The notes under the pieces: model-generated
The model's database searches: none
The model's input: the letters and a program-made list of their open reading frames with translations, nothing else
What the model was told of the DNA's origin: nothing
Translations under genes and position numbers: made by a program
Shown: positions 30,971-32,947 of the stretch, in pieces
Position numbering within the stretch: the stretch's first letter is position 1
Layout: every line of letters begins with the position of its first letter
DNA from: Cytidiella melzeri
Taxonomy: Eukaryota > Basidiomycota > Agaricomycetes > Polyporales > Irpicaceae
Assembly: GCA_022592445.1 (NCBI GenBank)
Contig: JABYQR010000448.1
Span: 1 to 32,947 of the forward strand
Length of the DNA: 32,947 nucleotides
Direction: 5' to 3'

Positions 30971-30987
30971 TTTTAGGAGGGGGGTAA
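30971..30987 (+). other. Polypurine tract
   Basis: ttttaggaggggggtaa ends directly at the right LTR. The run AGGAGGGGGG is the expected plus-strand primer site. Confidence 0.85.
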
Positions 30988-31783
30988 TGACATGGATAGT
31001 CCAACAGAGACCGGATTTTTCCAACAATGTCACAAGTTTAAGCCTTAGGCGCCTATCTAGAGCGCTTATTTTCCGGCTAGGAGTGTTACCGGACCTAACC
31101 CTAACCCGGGTCACGTGACATCCTGCCTTATTTATCAATAGTCCAGACCCAAACCCTAGACTCATCTGGAGCGGTTCCAGATCAACCTAGGCTATTGTTC
31201 TATTGTTCAACTTCCATTGATAGGGGGATTCCCCAGGGATTCCCCCAGGTCTTATTGTTCTATTGTCTTTCACTATTGTCTTCTATCTATTGTTAGGATT
31301 CCCAGGGATTCCCCAGTTTCTATTGTTCTATTGTTCCTATTCTATTGTTCTATTGTTCTATTGTTCTAGCTCTATTATTCTACGTACACTGGTCCTTGAC
31401 AGTTACTCAGGTCCTTGACAGTTACCCTGGTCCCTTATTGTTCTATTGTTACTCCAGCCCCACAGTTACTCCAGTCCCTAGTGTGGGAACTGGTGCACAG
31501 ACCACCCAGACACAGTATATATAGTACCCCTTACCCTCCCTGGTTCTGCATCTTGACCTCTTCGTCATTTGCACTGCCAGGTGAGTTACTCAATGTAACC
31601 TAGTATTAGTCTGATATTAACTTCGTCATTTGCACTGCCAGTATCCGGCCTCTGAGCCTGCTTGCCTGCTCATCATCGACTTTGACCTCGTTGTCGTCGT
31701 TGGAGATCCACTTCCACTTCCACTCCCCCTCTTCTCTGCCCTTGTTTAGGGTTTAGCAGTATAGCAGCAGTCGCTCCGCGACA
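30988..31783 (+). repeat. Right LTR (796 bp)
   Basis: Same elements as the left LTR: telomere-like block 31094-31107, GTCACGTGAC 31110-31119, TATA 31516-31523, RNA start motif 31550-31559. Shorter mainly through two fewer GGGATTCCCCA units. Other differences include ttacagccg/ttaagcct near 31038, a missing A near 31166, a missing G near 31270 and an A for C in gtacNctgg near 31387. Confidence 0.95.
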
Positions 31784-31788
31784 GGGAG
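31784..31788 (+). repeat. Target site duplication GGGAG, right
   Basis: Matches 23839-23843 exactly and adjoins the right LTR end (CGACA). Deleting one copy and the element restores the host reading frame. Confidence 0.95.
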
Positions 31789-32947
31789 CTCGGAGGAGCT
31801 ACGCCGATGCCACCAAAGTGAAGGGGAAAGACAAGGCGCCGGCCAAGTCTCCGTTCGAGGGTATGCACCCATCTGTTGCGCTGAGCCATCGCCAGCGCCA
31901 AGCGGCGGCTGCCAAGAAGGCGGCTGCTTCTGCTTCCACATCGACGACTGCTCCTCCTGCTGCTGTGGCGGGAGAAACCAGTCTTGGCAAGCGTCCGCGT
32001 GCGGACTCCTCTCACACCACGGAGCGCCCTGACACTCCATCTACTGCAGCTCCGCCAGCGAAGAAGCTTCGGACTGCTGACGACTGGTTCAAGTCGCTCT
32101 CGGTGGAGATGATCAACAACTTCGCCCTGGGATTACGAGTCTTGGGCCCTACGGCTGTCGACTTTAGCATCGACCAGATCCTAGCGACTGGTCAACGAAT
32201 GGGCTCCTTCGGCTTCCCAATCGAGGTGTCCTCCCAATCCGTCCCCCCCCTCCTCCTCCTGCTCCGGCGAACCCCCCTGCAAATGCTTCGGCAGGACAGG
32301 GTGCGAGTACCCCGGCAGCACGAGACAAGGGAAAGGGGAAAATCGTTGTTCCAGGCACCCACCCTGCGAGTGATACCAAACCAGGTGCGAGAGCAAATCT
32401 CGTACGTGAGCCTAAGCCTAAGGCCCCCGTCGTCCATGCCCCCCGACCTCCAGAGTCTAAGACTACGGTGGTGATTACGTTCCACCAGTCTGCTGATGAG
32501 GGGTCGATCCGCAAGGAAGAGGAAGTTCGAGCCATTGTGGCCCGACTTTATCATAGCTGGCAGCTTGCTGAGCACGAAAAGAAGGGAGGCGCGACGACCA
32601 CCCTCCAACCGAAACTGAATCCTGTTATCAGGGTGAAGTGGAACGAGAAACGGCGAAACCAGCTGCAGTTGGCTTTCCAAGTGCGTCCCGAACTCAACTT
32701 CGTGAATTGGCTCGAAGACGTCTGGACGAAGATGACCGCTGAGGATATCGCTGGTTATCCCCTGTCCTCCTCATACCCTCCTGTCCTCTTGGTACATATG
32801 TACACGTCAATGGTGGAACTCGTGATCCAGGCTTGCCCAAGCAAGGATCTATTGATTCAGGATATCTTCGCGGAAATGTCGAGGAACAATCCTGAGGTTT
32901 TCCAACACCTGGTCCCGTCGAAACTACACCCCTGTCGCGTTCTGGGT
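31789..32947 (+). pseudogene. 3' part of the split repeat-type ORF (runs off the window)
   Basis: Resumes the frame of 22559-23843 exactly (codon split G|CT across the insertion). Reads KGKDKAPAKSPFEGMHPSVA, an Ala/Ser-rich linker and DDWFKSLSVEMINNFALGLR, then reaches a run of eight C (32243-32250) where the frame shifts. From there the next frame is open to the window end, with VVITFHQSADEGSIRKEEEV, IRVKWNEKRRNQLQLAFQ and ELNFVNWLEDVW. The RVKWN...QLQLAF pattern reminds me of the region before the zinc knuckles in ORF1 of fungal non-LTR elements, but this is a weak family guess. No intron is required. The end of the ORF and any second ORF (endonuclease/RT) would lie beyond 32947. Confidence 0.5.

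Larger units (their letters stand above)
23844..31783 (+). mobile_element. Ty3/gypsy chromovirus, complete, 7.94 kb
   Basis: Full-length LTR retrotransposon: LTRs 23844-24665 and 30988-31783, both starting TGACATGG and ending CGACA (TG...CA), a GGGAG target duplication, a PBS at 24668, a gag region, then pol in the order protease, reverse transcriptase, RNase H, integrase, and a C-terminal chromodomain. A polypurine tract precedes the right LTR. The domain order and chromodomain place it among chromoviruses. gag and pol carry stops and frame breaks, so this copy probably cannot move on its own. It is inserted in the same orientation within, and in the middle of, another repeat-type ORF. Confidence 0.96.

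Noticed and set aside
1..32947. tRNA genes, rRNA, CRISPR arrays or bacterial operon features
   Set aside because: No cloverleaf, regular spacer array or polycistronic layout was seen; the intron-rich genes are eukaryotic.

Overview
The window is nuclear DNA of a filamentous basidiomycete, most likely an Agaricomycete mushroom. Genes are cut by many 46-75 nt GT-AG introns, and three families typical of mushroom genomes are present (DUF6533 membrane proteins, a MACPF protein and a chromovirus). No species can be named from sequence alone. Exon models were read by eye. Wherever exon coordinates are given, the exon lengths were checked to keep the reading frame.

Left third (1-8733, all minus strand): a tandem array of three DUF6533-type integral membrane protein genes with starts at 1534, 4876 and 7858. 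The left one is cut by the window edge. The promoter-side sequence was duplicated together with the genes, and a broken 5' piece of a fourth copy lies at about 2340-2489.

Middle (8734-21782): ordinary chromosomal genes whose models close in frame. They are a 539-residue MACPF protein (minus), a 385-residue bZIP protein with an unusual basic region (plus), an acidic DUF6924-like protein (minus, 5' end unresolved), a 460-residue FucP-type major facilitator (plus, 12 exons), a 446-residue nucleoside hydrolase (minus, 8 exons) and a 313-residue RACK1/Cpc2 (plus, 5 exons). The long third intron of RACK1 carries a U24/snR24 box C/D snoRNA, the same host-guest pair as ASC1/snR24 of budding yeast.

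Right third (22559-32947): a repeat-type ORF, possibly ORF1 of a non-LTR element, is split by a complete Ty3/gypsy chromovirus at 23844-31783. The element has 822 and 796 bp LTRs, a GGGAG target duplication, a polypurine tract and a C-terminal chromodomain. Its primer-binding site is not tRNA-like. It is a 10-nt exact complement of the predicted 5' end of the element's own RNA, which suggests Tf1/sushi-style self-priming. gag and pol carry several stops and single-base frame breaks although the LTRs are very alike. The host ORF resumes in its original frame after the element and runs off the right edge.

The genes do not form an obvious pathway. The nucleoside hydrolase and the sugar permease are neighbours and could both serve scavenging of ribose or other sugars, but nothing in the sequence proves a link.
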